The notes below the pieces were generated by a model. The model was not told where the DNA came from. It searched no databases and worked only from the letters and a program-made list of their open reading frames with translations. Positions 37,585 through 47,230 of a stretch of DNA of 64,000 bases are shown here, one piece after another (position 1 is the first letter of the stretch; the number at the start of each line of letters is the position of its first letter). A program made the position numbers and the translations under genes. The stretch comes from Candidatus Hydrogenedentota bacterium (GTDB taxonomy: Bacteria; Hydrogenedentota; Hydrogenedentia; Hydrogenedentales; JAEUWI01). The stretch spans positions 62,001-126,000 of the forward strand of contig JACPGE010000008.1 in NCBI GenBank assembly GCA_016182605.1, read 5' to 3'.

Positions 37585-38796
37585 ATGGGCGTTAATCTAG
37601 TCTCCGGTAGCGTACCACGCGGAAACGACTATTTCGGACGCGAAGCCTTCATCGAGAATCTCTGGCAACTTCTGGACAAAAACAACGTGCTACTGGTGGC
37701 GCCCCGGCGTTATGGAAAGACAGGCGCCATGTATCAATTGCTGGACCACCCCCGATCTCCCTATGTTCCCGCTTACATGAACGTAGAGTATCTCGAATCG
37801 GCAGGGGACTTTATGATCGAACTCATAGCCACCCTGCGCCGGGATCGGCATATGGCAAGGTCCGTAAATGCCCTCTGGGAGGGAGCCAAAGGAATGGGCC
37901 ACTATCTACGCAACCTGGCCTCCGATATCGAACTTGGCGACCTTAAGGTCAAATTGCGCGAAGAAACGGACATCGCCAAGAACTGGCTCGATTATGGCTC
38001 GCGCATCCTCGAACTACTCGCCCAAGAGAAATTTAACGCCCTCCTGATCATTGACGAATTTCCCTTCATGGTCCATCACATCGCGAAACGGGACAAAGCC
38101 GAACTGAGCCGGCTGCTGCGGTGGTTTCGCGCTGCGCGCAACGCCCCCGGCACCCGCACGCGCTTCCTGCTCGGTGGTTCGATCAATTTGGTCAGCACAC
38201 TCGACGAACTGCATCTGGTCGACACAATCAATGATCTCTCGAGCATTCCACTGCTGCCATTCGATGCAGACACAGCCCATAAGTTCATCGAGTCCGCCAT
38301 GGAAGCGCGGGAGATCGCAGTTTCGCCCGCCACGCGCCGGCGGATCATCGATGCAATTGGATCCCCTGTGCCATACCTGTTGTGTGTCCTGATGACTGCA
38401 CTATCCGATCGGCACCGGCTCACCGGGAAGGCGATAACACCCAAGATGGTGGAACAAGTCTTCAGCCAAGAATTGATGGGGCGGGCCGCTCCCTACTTTT
38501 GCCATTACTACACACGGCTTGCGGAATACTACAACGACACGGAAGCGCGCCAGGCGAAGGCCGTCCTTGGACACCTCTCCAGGGCAGACCGGCCCATCGC
38601 GCGAGACAACCTCTACGGCATTTTTTTGCGCGCGACAAGTGAAAAGCCATCCACAGCAACGACAGAACGATTTCAGGCCCTCATGCTTCGACTAGAAAAC
38701 GACTTTTATGTCACCGCAACAGATGGTCACTACCACTTCTCCATTCTCGCTGTGCAGCTCTGGTGGAAAAACAACTACGGATTTCAGCATTCATGA
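37585..38796 (+). CDS. P-loop ATPase of the archaeal-ATPase/STAND-like class
   Basis: 403 aa. It opens with NDYFGREAFIENLWQLL, then Walker A LVAPRRYGKTGAMY (about 35-48), Walker B ALLIIDEFPF (about 152-161), and a sensor strand RFLLGGSINLVSTL. This matches ATPase_2-type STAND-like NTPases. The C-terminal part (280-403) is a helical/winged-helix region ending in YHFSILAVQLWWKNNY. The start has AAAGGG 6 nt upstream. Stop overlaps the next ATPase start (ATGA). Role unknown; regulation by the upstream palindrome is likely. Confidence 0.82.
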   Translation: MGVNLVSGSVPRGNDYFGREAFIENLWQLLDKNNVLLVAPRRYGKTGAMYQLLDHPRSPYVPAYMNVEYLESAGDFMIELIATLRRDRHMARSVNALWEGAKGMGHYLRNLASDIELGDLKVKLREETDIAKNWLDYGSRILELLAQEKFNALLIIDEFPFMVHHIAKRDKAELSRLLRWFRAARNAPGTRTRFLLGGSINLVSTLDELHLVDTINDLSSIPLLPFDADTAHKFIESAMEAREIAVSPATRRRIIDAIGSPVPYLLCVLMTALSDRHRLTGKAITPKMVEQVFSQELMGRAAPYFCHYYTRLAEYYNDTEARQAKAVLGHLSRADRPIARDNLYGIFLRATSEKPSTATTERFQALMLRLENDFYVTATDGHYHFSILAVQLWWKNNYGFQHS

Positions 38797-40322
38797 GGGG
38801 GCCAGGCACGATCCACTACTACCGGCCTCAGCGCAGCAACCCGGAAGAACTGGAATCCATTCTCGTTGGCCGCGAGCCAATGCTCGAAGAAATGCTGACA
38901 AGCCTCGGCCGGTGGAGCCCAAAGGCCTCCCGAGACCATTTTCTACTTATCGGCCCCCGGGGTATTGGCAAGACGTGTGTGCTGCAAGTACTCGCGCATC
39001 GCATTCGCACCGGCTCCCTTCACGATAAGTGGCAGCCCATAGCCCTATCCGAAGAAGGATACGGGCTCCAGGGAGTGGCCGACATCCTGATTCAGGCGCT
39101 GGAGGGCCTTTTGGAACAGACTCCAGCATGTGACGAACGGGAGACCCTGCGCAAGCTGAAGGCCGATTCGGACGACCAACGCGTCTGCGATCTCGCGCTG
39201 GACGCCTTCCGCCGCTTCCATCGGAGCACGGGCCGCGGCATCGCGCTCATGCTGGAGAATCTGAATCGACTGCTCGATGAGCAATTCAGGCGCAACCGCC
39301 AGGCCCATCTACTCCGCAAGATACTCATAGAAGAGGACTGGCTCGTGCTCATTGCGACTTCCCCAACCTACGTGCAGGCCGTGACCGAAGCTGAGGAGCC
39401 GCTCTACGCTTTCTTCCACCAGATGTACCTCAACGAACTGACATCCAAAGAACAACTGGAGATGCTCAACCGGCTCGCACAGCACGAGAACAACACACAG
39501 GCCCAGGTCGATGTGCGGCGCTTCCGTCCCCGGGCACAGGCGCTCTACCACTTCACCGGCGGCAATCCCCGCCTCACGGTCATGCTTTATCAGATTATCG
39601 TTCATCAACAGATCGACGACGTGCAACAGGAACTGACCGCGCTGCTGGATCAGTTGAGTCCCTACTACCAGGATTGCATGCGCGATCTTGCGCCCCAGGA
39701 ACGGGCGCTTATAGAGTGTATGGCGCTGCTCACGGAAGGCTGCACGCCAACGGAACTGGCGAATGCGTCACGCATGGAGGCCAAGACCGTTCGCGCCCTC
39801 CTCACACGGCTGGAACGTGGGGGCTACGTGCGTCGCGAAGAGCGAAAAAAAAAGCAAACCGTTTACTTCCTCCCAGATCGTTTTTTCCGTATCTGGCACC
39901 AATTGGCCTGTTCGCGTGCATTAGGCGGACAAGTACGGTATCTGCTGGAATATTTTTCCATATGGTACGCCCCGCATGAAGAATGGGAGGCCGGACAGCA
40001 GGTGATATTGAAGCCATTTCACAGCGGTACGGGTGGAAACCATGTTGCTGAACGCAATGCAGCGTATATGGAAAGCTCCGAGTCCGTTTCAATCTTGCGC
40101 GCCGCGTTCGTCCGGCGAGACTTGGCATACGTGCGCGAATATTTGACGCATACAGGGCAGCATCCGATGGAGGGCGCATCTCTAATGGCGCCCTGCATTC
40201 TGGCCCTCAATTACCTCGACTCCGGCCGGGACGACAGCATCCTCACCCGCTTGCATCCAGAGTTGCGGGAGGCGGTGATGTTGCTGGTCGATGCATATGA
40301 CGGCAATATCGAGGCGGCATGA
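38793..40322 (+). CDS. Second P-loop ATPase with C-terminal winged helix
   Basis: 509 aa. GREPMLEEMLTSL precedes Walker A LIGPRGIGKTCVL (about 52-64). The Walker B equivalent GIALMLENLNRLL has Glu-Asn instead of Asp-Glu. A winged-helix segment follows the ATPase core (ALIECMALLTEGCTPTEL, VRALLTRLERGGYVRREE), then a region of unknown fold. ATG 38793 overlaps the first ATPase stop (ATGA); the GTG at 38763 is inside the first gene. The pair likely forms a hetero-complex. The altered Walker B suggests weak or no hydrolysis. Confidence 0.8.
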   Translation: MRGPGTIHYYRPQRSNPEELESILVGREPMLEEMLTSLGRWSPKASRDHFLLIGPRGIGKTCVLQVLAHRIRTGSLHDKWQPIALSEEGYGLQGVADILIQALEGLLEQTPACDERETLRKLKADSDDQRVCDLALDAFRRFHRSTGRGIALMLENLNRLLDEQFRRNRQAHLLRKILIEEDWLVLIATSPTYVQAVTEAEEPLYAFFHQMYLNELTSKEQLEMLNRLAQHENNTQAQVDVRRFRPRAQALYHFTGGNPRLTVMLYQIIVHQQIDDVQQELTALLDQLSPYYQDCMRDLAPQERALIECMALLTEGCTPTELANASRMEAKTVRALLTRLERGGYVRREERKKKQTVYFLPDRFFRIWHQLACSRALGGQVRYLLEYFSIWYAPHEEWEAGQQVILKPFHSGTGGNHVAERNAAYMESSESVSILRAAFVRRDLAYVREYLTHTGQHPMEGASLMAPCILALNYLDSGRDDSILTRLHPELREAVMLLVDAYDGNIEAA

Positions 40323-40443
40323 TGACCAAAGGCTACATGCAGTTCCGGCAGATACTTTAGGGGCGGTGGATCCAATGGACGTGATGGGTTGTTGATACCG
40401 GGGTCCAGGGGGTGATTCAGTCCATCTCGACCACGATCTGCGT

Positions 40444-41778
40444 TTACTGCGCCAGTTCTTTCACGCGGATGTTGCGGTAGGCGGCGGGATTGCCGTGGTC
40501 TTGGAGACCGATGAAGCCGCTGCGTTTGCGCAGGCGTAGAGCGTCGTGTTCGTCGAAATTGACGTTTTGAACTTCCTGGCCGTTCAAAACCACGCGCACG
40601 TGGGGACCCTGGACGGTGATTTCGTAGGCGTTCCATTCGCCCACGGGATTGGAGGCATCGGCCGTGGCGGGGAGCACGTCGTAGATAGCGCCGGTGGACT
40701 CTTTGGTGGGCTCGGAGCCGTGATCGCCCATCATCTGCACTTCGAAGCCCATGCGCGACATGCGGTTGGTGCGCGGGCAGCGAAGGAAGACGCCCGCGTT
40801 GCCCTTTTCCTTGTAGACCCGCCATTCGAGGCGAAGCACGAAGTCGCTGTACGTCTTCTGGCTGAGCATGACAAAACCGCCGAGGCCGTTCCAGACGATC
40901 GCGCCGTCTTCGACAATGAAGCCGTCCTTATTGGGGCCGATGATGGACCAGCCGTTGAGGGTCTTGCCGTCGAAGAGACTGTGAAAACCTTCGGCCTGCT
41001 CCTCCGCGCTGAGGGCATCATCGGGCAGGGTCACGGGCGCCTTTTCCAGCGGACGCAGCATCGCCGCTTCGTGCCGGGCGTAGACAGTGTCACTGAAGGG
41101 CACATAGGTGCTGTAGGCCACGTCGTAGGCCTCGGGCAGGGCGCCCACCACAAGGAAGGGGCGATCCGCCTGGGCCTGCGCGGCAGCGGCGACGAGATCC
41201 ACATTGCCGCTGCCGCGGGAGGCGACAATCAAGGTGGGATCCACCTTGTGAAAGAGCGCCGCGAGATCCGCGCTGTCTTCGCCGTCTATCCAGAAGAGCG
41301 TTGCGCCCCGGCCATTGAAGGCCTGCGCGGCGGTCTTCGCAGCATTCTTCCGGAACTTCGGCGTGGCATCCGGGTAGGCGCCCAGGACATCGCACACAGC
41401 GTTCATCCAGTAGCGGTCCGACTCATCCTTGATCTCAAAGAGCTTATCCAAGTACGCAGAGTCGATGGCGGTACCGTCTTCGTTGAAACCGCGCAGTTGA
41501 AACTTGAACCCGGTAATGCCCGCGCCGGAAGCTTTGACATATTCACCCACCCGCTGGCCGGGAGTGAGTTCGCCGTCGTAGAGGGGCTGGTTATCCGTCA
41601 CGTGCATGGCGTAGTAGATGCCATCGACGGAGAGCCGGCCATCCCTCATTTTAAGGACGCGGTAACTAAGATCCTTCCCCGCGGCGGCTGCGCCGGGCAC
41701 GATGCCAGCCAGTAGGCATGCGAATAACACAGCAAGTGCGGGCACCAACGTTACGCGGCGAATTTCGGGGCTGTGCAT
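40444..41778 (-). CDS. Secreted DUF1080 (3-keto-disaccharide hydrolase-like) protein
   Basis: 444 aa. A signal peptide is at about 1-34 (LVPALAVLFACLLAGIV). Residues 35-250 form an uncharacterised alpha/beta region (GDYILP-like motifs absent). The C-terminal DUF1080 jelly-roll (about 255-444) has GFHSLFDGKTLNGWS, DFVLRLEWRV, NAGVFLRCP and GFIGLQDHG. DUF1080 relatives bind or cleave 3-keto-glycosides outside the cytoplasm. The start at 41778 was chosen for AGGGA 9 nt upstream and the signal peptide; the longer frame to 42096 crosses the divergent promoter. Confidence 0.88.
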   Translation of the reverse strand: MHSPEIRRVTLVPALAVLFACLLAGIVPGAAAAGKDLSYRVLKMRDGRLSVDGIYYAMHVTDNQPLYDGELTPGQRVGEYVKASGAGITGFKFQLRGFNEDGTAIDSAYLDKLFEIKDESDRYWMNAVCDVLGAYPDATPKFRKNAAKTAAQAFNGRGATLFWIDGEDSADLAALFHKVDPTLIVASRGSGNVDLVAAAAQAQADRPFLVVGALPEAYDVAYSTYVPFSDTVYARHEAAMLRPLEKAPVTLPDDALSAEEQAEGFHSLFDGKTLNGWSIIGPNKDGFIVEDGAIVWNGLGGFVMLSQKTYSDFVLRLEWRVYKEKGNAGVFLRCPRTNRMSRMGFEVQMMGDHGSEPTKESTGAIYDVLPATADASNPVGEWNAYEITVQGPHVRVVLNGQEVQNVNFDEHDALRLRKRSGFIGLQDHGNPAAYRNIRVKELAQ

Positions 41779-41910
41779 GGCGACGGATCCCTGTGAGACA
41801 ACGAATAGGGTTAATGGCAAGAAGTGGACGAACCCGTCTTCCATGTAATCACAATCGGCAGCCCGATTCAAGGATGGGACAATTGCCAGTAACAATTCGC
41901 AGGCGGTGCT

Positions 41911-41919
41911 TGGTATGAT
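41911..41919 (+). promoter_or_regulatory. Extended -10 promoter, leaderless
   Basis: TGGTATGAT ends 6 nt before the ATG at 41926, again with no Shine-Dalgarno. Confidence 0.5.
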
Positions 41920-41925
41920 ACGCGC

Positions 41926-42441
41926 ATGATGAATTACCTGCTCATAGCCCTCTATCTGGGACCCTGGCTGCTGTTCTGGCTCGGTGCGGAGCTGCGGTTG
42001 CGCCGCCAGACTTCCCGGCCCGCGCGCCTGCAGCGCTGGACAGCGCGCGCCATTGTCTTTCTCAATGCGCTCATGATCCTCAATTTCAACCCCCATTTCG
42101 GCCTCGACTACTATGGCGTAAAGGCCTGGTCCTACCCCTTGCAGGTGGCGGATAGCAGCGTCTTCTGGGTGGGTATGCTCTTGCTGGGCCTGGGCTTCTT
42201 TCTTGAGCGCCGGCCCGGGCCGGGCTTCCAGCCCTGGCCAAAAACTGGAAAGGCCGTGTGCGCGCTTTCTATACTATGCGGACTGTCGCTGGGCTGGTGG
42301 GCGTCTCGAAACGTGCATCTTGCCTGGATCGACCTGCCTTGGAGTATCGCGCGTTTCGTGGCCTCCTTGGGCTTCTGGCCACTGGCCGTGGGGTATTTCC
42401 AGTTCAGCCGCCGGCAACGCCCTGCCCCACTCCCGACCTAA
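41926..42441 (+). CDS. Integral membrane protein of unknown function
   Basis: 171 aa with four or five hydrophobic segments (about 3-22, 42-58, 78-94, 110-127, 137-160). Not recognised. It is divergent from the DUF1080 gene and 80 nt upstream of the HisG-like gene. Confidence 0.7.
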   Translation: MMNYLLIALYLGPWLLFWLGAELRLRRQTSRPARLQRWTARAIVFLNALMILNFNPHFGLDYYGVKAWSYPLQVADSSVFWVGMLLLGLGFFLERRPGPGFQPWPKTGKAVCALSILCGLSLGWWASRNVHLAWIDLPWSIARFVASLGFWPLAVGYFQFSRRQRPAPLPT

Positions 42442-42521
42442 CGCAGACTGGCCGGTGATTTTTTGCCTGCGCCCCGGTGCGGCCAAATCCGCGGCGGCCA
42501 CAGCAAGGAAAGTAGATCGCT

Positions 42522-43571
42522 ATGAGCAACACGCAACTCGTTATTGGCATGCCTGCGGGGTCCCTGGCCGATCCCAACCGCGGCGGCAATCTCCTCACCC
42601 TGCTGAAGAACGCCGGCTTCGTATCCAAGGGCTACGATCAGGGCGGCCCGACCAAATTTCCGTTGAACGCCGTGCTTATGGGGTGGGACGGGCGTCCGCA
42701 GGAGTTTGGATCGCAATTGGCGATTGAAGAGGTGGACATTGCCATCGGCGGCGACGACTGGATCCAGGAACGTGTCCTCGAGTTCAAGTACGAGTACCAC
42801 CAGGACATCCAATTGGAGAAGGTGCTTTCCCTGGGCCGAGGCAACGTGCGTATTGTCATCATTGTGAATCCCATTGAGGCGGGAAAGTTTTTCGACGACT
42901 ACCTGCGCGATCTGCTGTCGAAGAAGCCGTTGGTGACAATGGTTTCCGAGATGCCCTACCTGGCGCTGGACTGGTTCAAGCAGCGTATCGCCAAGCTGGG
43001 CTTTGAGCAGTCGCACGGCGGCTACAGCGTGCAGAAGTTCAAGACACCGCCCAAGATCGACGCGGGCATTGTGATCTACGAGACGTGGGGCAAGACCGAG
43101 GCCAAGGTGGTGAACGGTTCGGTGGACTTCGGCATGGAGATCACGCAGAGCGGCAGCGCCCTGCGCAACTATGGCCTCCAGATCGGGGAAGACGTGCTGC
43201 ACTCCGAAACCGGGATCTGGGCGAACGCCAGCATCAGGTCCCATCCCGAAAAGTACGAGCTTGCGAAGATGTTTCTGCTGAACATCTACGGGGCGCTCTT
43301 TGCGGAGAACAAGGTGCTGCTGCTTTTCAATGCGCCGAAGAACAATGTGCAGCCCGTGCTCGACTACCTCTCCCAGAACAACCTCTTCGCGGACGAGCCC
43401 ACGATGAACGAAGGGGTCAATTTCACCGAGTTCAGCGTGCAGATGGACACCAAGGATCCGAAACTCCCCATTGCGCGTGTCCGCTATGAACTGCTCAAGC
43501 TCGGCGCCACGGGCATCGAGACCATACCCCTCGATTCCTGCATTCCCAGCATCGACGCCATCGGCTTTTGA
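42522..43571 (+). CDS. ATP phosphoribosyltransferase (HisG)-like protein
   Basis: 349 aa. N-terminal LVIGMPAGSLADPNRGG and the EVDIAIGGDDWIQE motif match the two-lobed HisG catalytic domain. VNGSVDFGMEITQSGSALRN corresponds to the PRPP-binding loop region (usual form D-x3-[ED]-x-TG-x-TL). The C-terminal 100 residues look like the HisG_C regulatory domain with LLLFNAPKN and VLDYLSQNNLFADEPT. It is longer than typical HisG (about 290-300 aa), and no other his gene is nearby. It may act in histidine synthesis or a related transfer. Confidence 0.68.
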   Translation: MSNTQLVIGMPAGSLADPNRGGNLLTLLKNAGFVSKGYDQGGPTKFPLNAVLMGWDGRPQEFGSQLAIEEVDIAIGGDDWIQERVLEFKYEYHQDIQLEKVLSLGRGNVRIVIIVNPIEAGKFFDDYLRDLLSKKPLVTMVSEMPYLALDWFKQRIAKLGFEQSHGGYSVQKFKTPPKIDAGIVIYETWGKTEAKVVNGSVDFGMEITQSGSALRNYGLQIGEDVLHSETGIWANASIRSHPEKYELAKMFLLNIYGALFAENKVLLLFNAPKNNVQPVLDYLSQNNLFADEPTMNEGVNFTEFSVQMDTKDPKLPIARVRYELLKLGATGIETIPLDSCIPSIDAIGF

Positions 43572-43687
43572 AACGGCACACGCCGGAACGCTTCCGGGAA
43601 GTGCGCTCTTGCGCATCGGCAGCCGCAGGTTTACTATGAGGGCAAGGGCCGGCACGGCCAGAATCGCCGGAGGATGGATCGAAGCCC

Positions 43688-44188
43688 ATGAAAGAACTGC
43701 TGATTCTGCGGCACGCAAAGTCGAGTTGGGAGGAACCCGGACTCTCCGACTTTGAGCGGCCCTTGAATGAGCGCGGCAAGCGCGACGCGCCCCGGATGGG
43801 ACGGCTCTTGCGCGAGCAGGATCTGCTACCGGATCTCGTGATCAGTTCAGACGCGAAACGCGCAATCAAGACGGCGCGGGCGGTCTGCAAGGAGGCAGGC
43901 TACGCGGGTCCCATTGAAGAGCGGCACGAATTCTATCTTGCGGAAGCCGGGGTCTATATGGCCGTGTTGCACGACGCCCCGGATGCCGCCGGGCGCATTC
44001 TCATTGTGGGGCACAATCCCGGGCTGGCCTTCCTGGTCGCCTCGCTCACGCACCAGCACGAAGAGATGCCCACGGGCGCGCTGGCCCACATCGTTTTCCC
44101 GATCCGCCATTGGCGGGAACTTCAACTTTCCACGCCCGGTATGCTTAAATGCGTGTGGCGGCCGAAGGAACTCCCCGGCGGCGCCTGA
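43688..44188 (+). CDS. sixA: SixA-type phosphohistidine phosphatase
   Basis: 166 aa, histidine phosphatase superfamily. The catalytic RHG-type motif is LRHAKSSWEEPGL (His at 9), with partner residues in SSDAKRAIKTA and the second His in LIVGHNPGLAFLV. SixA removes phosphate from histidine in phosphotransfer proteins. Short form without extra domains. Confidence 0.88.
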   Translation: MKELLILRHAKSSWEEPGLSDFERPLNERGKRDAPRMGRLLREQDLLPDLVISSDAKRAIKTARAVCKEAGYAGPIEERHEFYLAEAGVYMAVLHDAPDAAGRILIVGHNPGLAFLVASLTHQHEEMPTGALAHIVFPIRHWRELQLSTPGMLKCVWRPKELPGGA

Positions 44189-44252
44189 GGGCGGCCCATC
44201 CGGGCAGCGCTCCCTGCGTTCCATCCACCTGTACCGAGTTGAGTAACGCTGC

Positions 44253-46223
44253 ATGCATCATCCTGAGTTCCTGACCAATGCGGTCATTCTTTTTGGCACG
44301 GGTCTCGTCGTATCCTGGGCCTTCCGCCGCCTGAATGCGCCTGCCGTCATCGGCTATCTCATGACCGGCATGATCATCGGTCCTTCCAGTTTTCAGCTTA
44401 TCGAGGAAGAGCAGGTCAACGCCTTCGCCGAAATAGGTTTGGTCTTGCTGCTCTTCACCGTGGGCCTGGAGCTTTCGCCGAAGCCGCTTCTCGCCTCGGG
44501 ATTGCGCCTGGTGCTTGCGGCCGCCGGCCAGATCGGGCTCACCGCGGCCGTGGCCGGGCTGGCCAGCTTCCTGGTGGCCGGTGTGACGCCGGTCACCGCG
44601 CTCATCACCGGCATCGCGGTCTCCCTGAGCAGCACAGCCATTGTACTGAAGTCGCTCAGCGATCGCGGCGAGATCCGCACGGTCATGGGCAATCTTTCCA
44701 CCGGCTTTCTCCTCTTGCAGGATGTTTTTGTCATCATTGTGATGATGCTTATTCCCCTCTTTGCCGTGGGCAAGTCCGGCGAAGGCTGGAGTGGCCTGAT
44801 CGCGCCTCTCGCCGGCTTGCTCGGCTTCGGCGCGGGCATCGCCGTGTTGCGCCCCGTGCTGCCGCGGCTGCTCCAGTCCATCGTTGCCCGAGGCGGCTCC
44901 GAACTTACAACGCTGCTTGCGGTGTGCATGGCCGCGGGCGGCGCCACCCTCGCGGACATGGCGGGCTTTCCCCTGGCGCTGGGCGCATGCGTTGCCGGGC
45001 TTATCCTGGCGGACGCCGACATCCGCCACCAGCTCGTGGCCGACATTGCCCCGTTCCGCGATGTGTTCAACGCGCTTTTCTTCATTTCGCTCGGCATGCT
45101 GGTCAACTTCGACCGCGTGCTCGCCATCTGGCCGTGGCTGCTGCTGGCGGTGCTGCTTACGCTGCTGCTGAAGTCGCTGCTGACCGCGGCGGTGGTCACC
45201 CTCTTCAAATGGCCCTTGCGCATCGGCATCCAGGTGGGGCTGGGCCTCTGCACCGTCAGCGAATTTGGCTATGTGCTCGCGCATGAGGCGAGCGCCTCCG
45301 GCCTCATCGACGGCGCCGTCCTGCCCGTGCTCATCCCGTACGCAGTCGGCACGATGATCATCGGGGCCATGTTCCTGCCGCTCACCGGCCCCATAGCGGA
45401 CAGGATCACGCGCCGCGTCAACGCCGTTTCGATCGGCGCGGATGCCCCCCTGGAGAAGGAAGGGTACAGCAATCACGTCATTGTGGTGGGCTACGGGATC
45501 TCCGGGCAGAATCTGGCGAAGGTCTTGCGTGCCACCCGCATCCCCCACATCATTGTCGAGATGAACCCCACGCTCGCGGAGAAGGCCCGGCAGCATGGCG
45601 AGGAGGTGCTCGTGGGGGATGCCACGCGCATGCACATCCTGGAAGAGGCGGGGCTGCGCCAGGCGCGCGCGCTTATCGTGGCGATCAACGACCTGCGCGC
45701 CACCCTCCACACCATCGCCCAGGCCCGCAATCACCGCCCGGATCTGTACATCCTGGTGCGTTCGCACAATGTGGGTGAACTCGGCACGCTCTACACCAAG
45801 GGCGCGGACGTGGTGGTATCGTCCGATTTTGAGGTGAGCATCAAGATGTTCGCGAGTGTGCTTACGGAATTGCACATTCCGGACAACATCATTCAGGCGC
45901 AGATTGCCTCCGTGCGCGCGGGCGGCTATGGCATGCTGCGCGGCATCGCCCTGGAGAGCCCGGAGCAGCTTCAGGAACTCATGGCGGTCTTCCGGACCAC
46001 GGCCACGCAGACCTGGTACATCAACGAAGAGCACCACGCGAACGGGAAGAGTATCGCGGGGCTCAACCTGCGCGCGGAGACCGGTGTAAGCATCATTGCG
46101 GTCGTGCGCGATGGCGAACCCATCACCAACCCCAGCCCGCAACTCGATCTGCACATGGGCGACGTGCTGGTGATGGTGGGCACGCACGCCCAGCTCGACG
46201 CGGCGCGGAAATTTTTGGCGTAG
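44253..46223 (+). CDS. Kef-type K+/H+ antiporter (CPA2) with RCK domains
   Basis: 656 aa. Residues 1-385 form about 11-12 transmembrane helices of the Na+/H+ exchanger fold (NAPAVIGYLMTGMIIGPSS, EIGLVLLLFTVGLELSPK). An RCK N-domain at about 408-530 has the dinucleotide motif VVGYGISGQNLAKVL, followed by an RCK C-domain (about 570-656, GLNLRAETGVSIIAVVRDGE). It exports K+ or Na+ in exchange for protons, gated by nucleotide. No KefF/G-type partner is adjacent. Confidence 0.93.
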   Translation: MHHPEFLTNAVILFGTGLVVSWAFRRLNAPAVIGYLMTGMIIGPSSFQLIEEEQVNAFAEIGLVLLLFTVGLELSPKPLLASGLRLVLAAAGQIGLTAAVAGLASFLVAGVTPVTALITGIAVSLSSTAIVLKSLSDRGEIRTVMGNLSTGFLLLQDVFVIIVMMLIPLFAVGKSGEGWSGLIAPLAGLLGFGAGIAVLRPVLPRLLQSIVARGGSELTTLLAVCMAAGGATLADMAGFPLALGACVAGLILADADIRHQLVADIAPFRDVFNALFFISLGMLVNFDRVLAIWPWLLLAVLLTLLLKSLLTAAVVTLFKWPLRIGIQVGLGLCTVSEFGYVLAHEASASGLIDGAVLPVLIPYAVGTMIIGAMFLPLTGPIADRITRRVNAVSIGADAPLEKEGYSNHVIVVGYGISGQNLAKVLRATRIPHIIVEMNPTLAEKARQHGEEVLVGDATRMHILEEAGLRQARALIVAINDLRATLHTIAQARNHRPDLYILVRSHNVGELGTLYTKGADVVVSSDFEVSIKMFASVLTELHIPDNIIQAQIASVRAGGYGMLRGIALESPEQLQELMAVFRTTATQTWYINEEHHANGKSIAGLNLRAETGVSIIAVVRDGEPITNPSPQLDLHMGDVLVMVGTHAQLDAARKFLA

Positions 46224-46258
46224 GCCTGCACAGAGAGATCGGATTGAGGTCCCCGAAC

Positions 46259-47230
46259 TCAGTCCTGATTCGGCGGCACGCGCAAAGTGGCCACCACAGC
46301 GCGGTGGTCGGAGGGGTAGGGTGTGACCACCACATCGGCACGCTCCCGAGACTCGCCCACGATTTCACACTGCACAATCTCCACGCCGGGTGAGGCGTAG
46401 ACGAAATCGATGCGATCATGGCGATCAGCCGGATCGTCCTCCCGGGTGGTGGGGGTCCAGGTGCGGCCGGGCTGCGCGGCTTCATCGGGATGGAGCGCTC
46501 GGAAAACATCGATGAGGCCCAATTCCACGACCGCCCGGGAAGCGGGATAGGCAACGGCCAGCGGCACCACGCCGGCGTCTTGCGCCTTCGCAGTCCAATC
46601 GAGGTGGGAGGGTTCGTTGAAGTCTCCTGTCAGGGCGACACGGGCGCCCGCATCGACGAGCGGCTTCATTTCCTCCAACGCTTCGCGCAATTCGGCGCCG
46701 CGCGCCACCTCGGCCGCGTCGATAAGCTCTTTTTTGGTATGCAGGAAAGGGGCGTCTTCATAGGGAATGTCTAGCAACTGGTAGGGCTGGTAAGGCGCGT
46801 GGAAGAGGTGGACGTTGAAAAGGTAGAACGCATCGCCGGAGGGCAGCCGCAACTCGGCCCCCTGCTTGTTGGGCGTGAGACGGACGATTTCGTGGCGGCT
46901 CAGGATGGCCTTGCCCCCGCCCTGCGCGGCATAGTTCCAACCCAGAAGTGCGGCGACCTCGCGGCCCCGATCCGGCTTTACGCCATTCTTCTCGCGGCCG
47001 TCGGCCTCCTGTATGCCGACGATATCGGCGCCCGCGGCACGGATGACGGCGGCGGTGTGCTCCAGCGCAAATTTGCCGCCTTCACCGCCGACCCAAATGT
47101 TGAAGGACATGACCCGCACGGTTCCGTCCTTCACCGGGCCGTCCTCCGCAGTGGTCTTGCAGCCGGCCAGCGTTCCAAGTACGGTCATTACGGCCGCCGC
47201 AATGCCAAGCAACCTCGAGACGTTTCGCAT
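46259..47230 (-). CDS. Lipoprotein endonuclease/exonuclease/phosphatase-family hydrolase
   Basis: 323 aa. Lipobox LAGC gives lipidated Cys at about 24. EEP-fold motifs: VRVMSFNIWVG, DIVGIQEADG, LTGDFNEPSHLDW, DRHDRIDFVYAS and YPSDHRAVVATL, the full set of metal and catalytic residues. Because it is exported and lipid-anchored, it is more likely a phosphodiesterase or sugar/lipid phosphatase than a DNase. GGAG precedes the ATG. Confidence 0.9.
   Translation of the reverse strand: MRNVSRLLGIAAAVMTVLGTLAGCKTTAEDGPVKDGTVRVMSFNIWVGGEGGKFALEHTAAVIRAAGADIVGIQEADGREKNGVKPDRGREVAALLGWNYAAQGGGKAILSRHEIVRLTPNKQGAELRLPSGDAFYLFNVHLFHAPYQPYQLLDIPYEDAPFLHTKKELIDAAEVARGAELREALEEMKPLVDAGARVALTGDFNEPSHLDWTAKAQDAGVVPLAVAYPASRAVVELGLIDVFRALHPDEAAQPGRTWTPTTREDDPADRHDRIDFVYASPGVEIVQCEIVGESRERADVVVTPYPSDHRAVVATLRVPPNQD

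Noticed and set aside
43680..43693. Mini-ORF overlapping the sixA start as a leader peptide
   Set aside because: Its GGAGG directly abuts the ATG with no spacer, so translation is unlikely.
44145..46187. 680-codon minus-strand frame
   Set aside because: Antisense to the Kef-type antiporter; low-complexity His/Arg/Gln-rich product.
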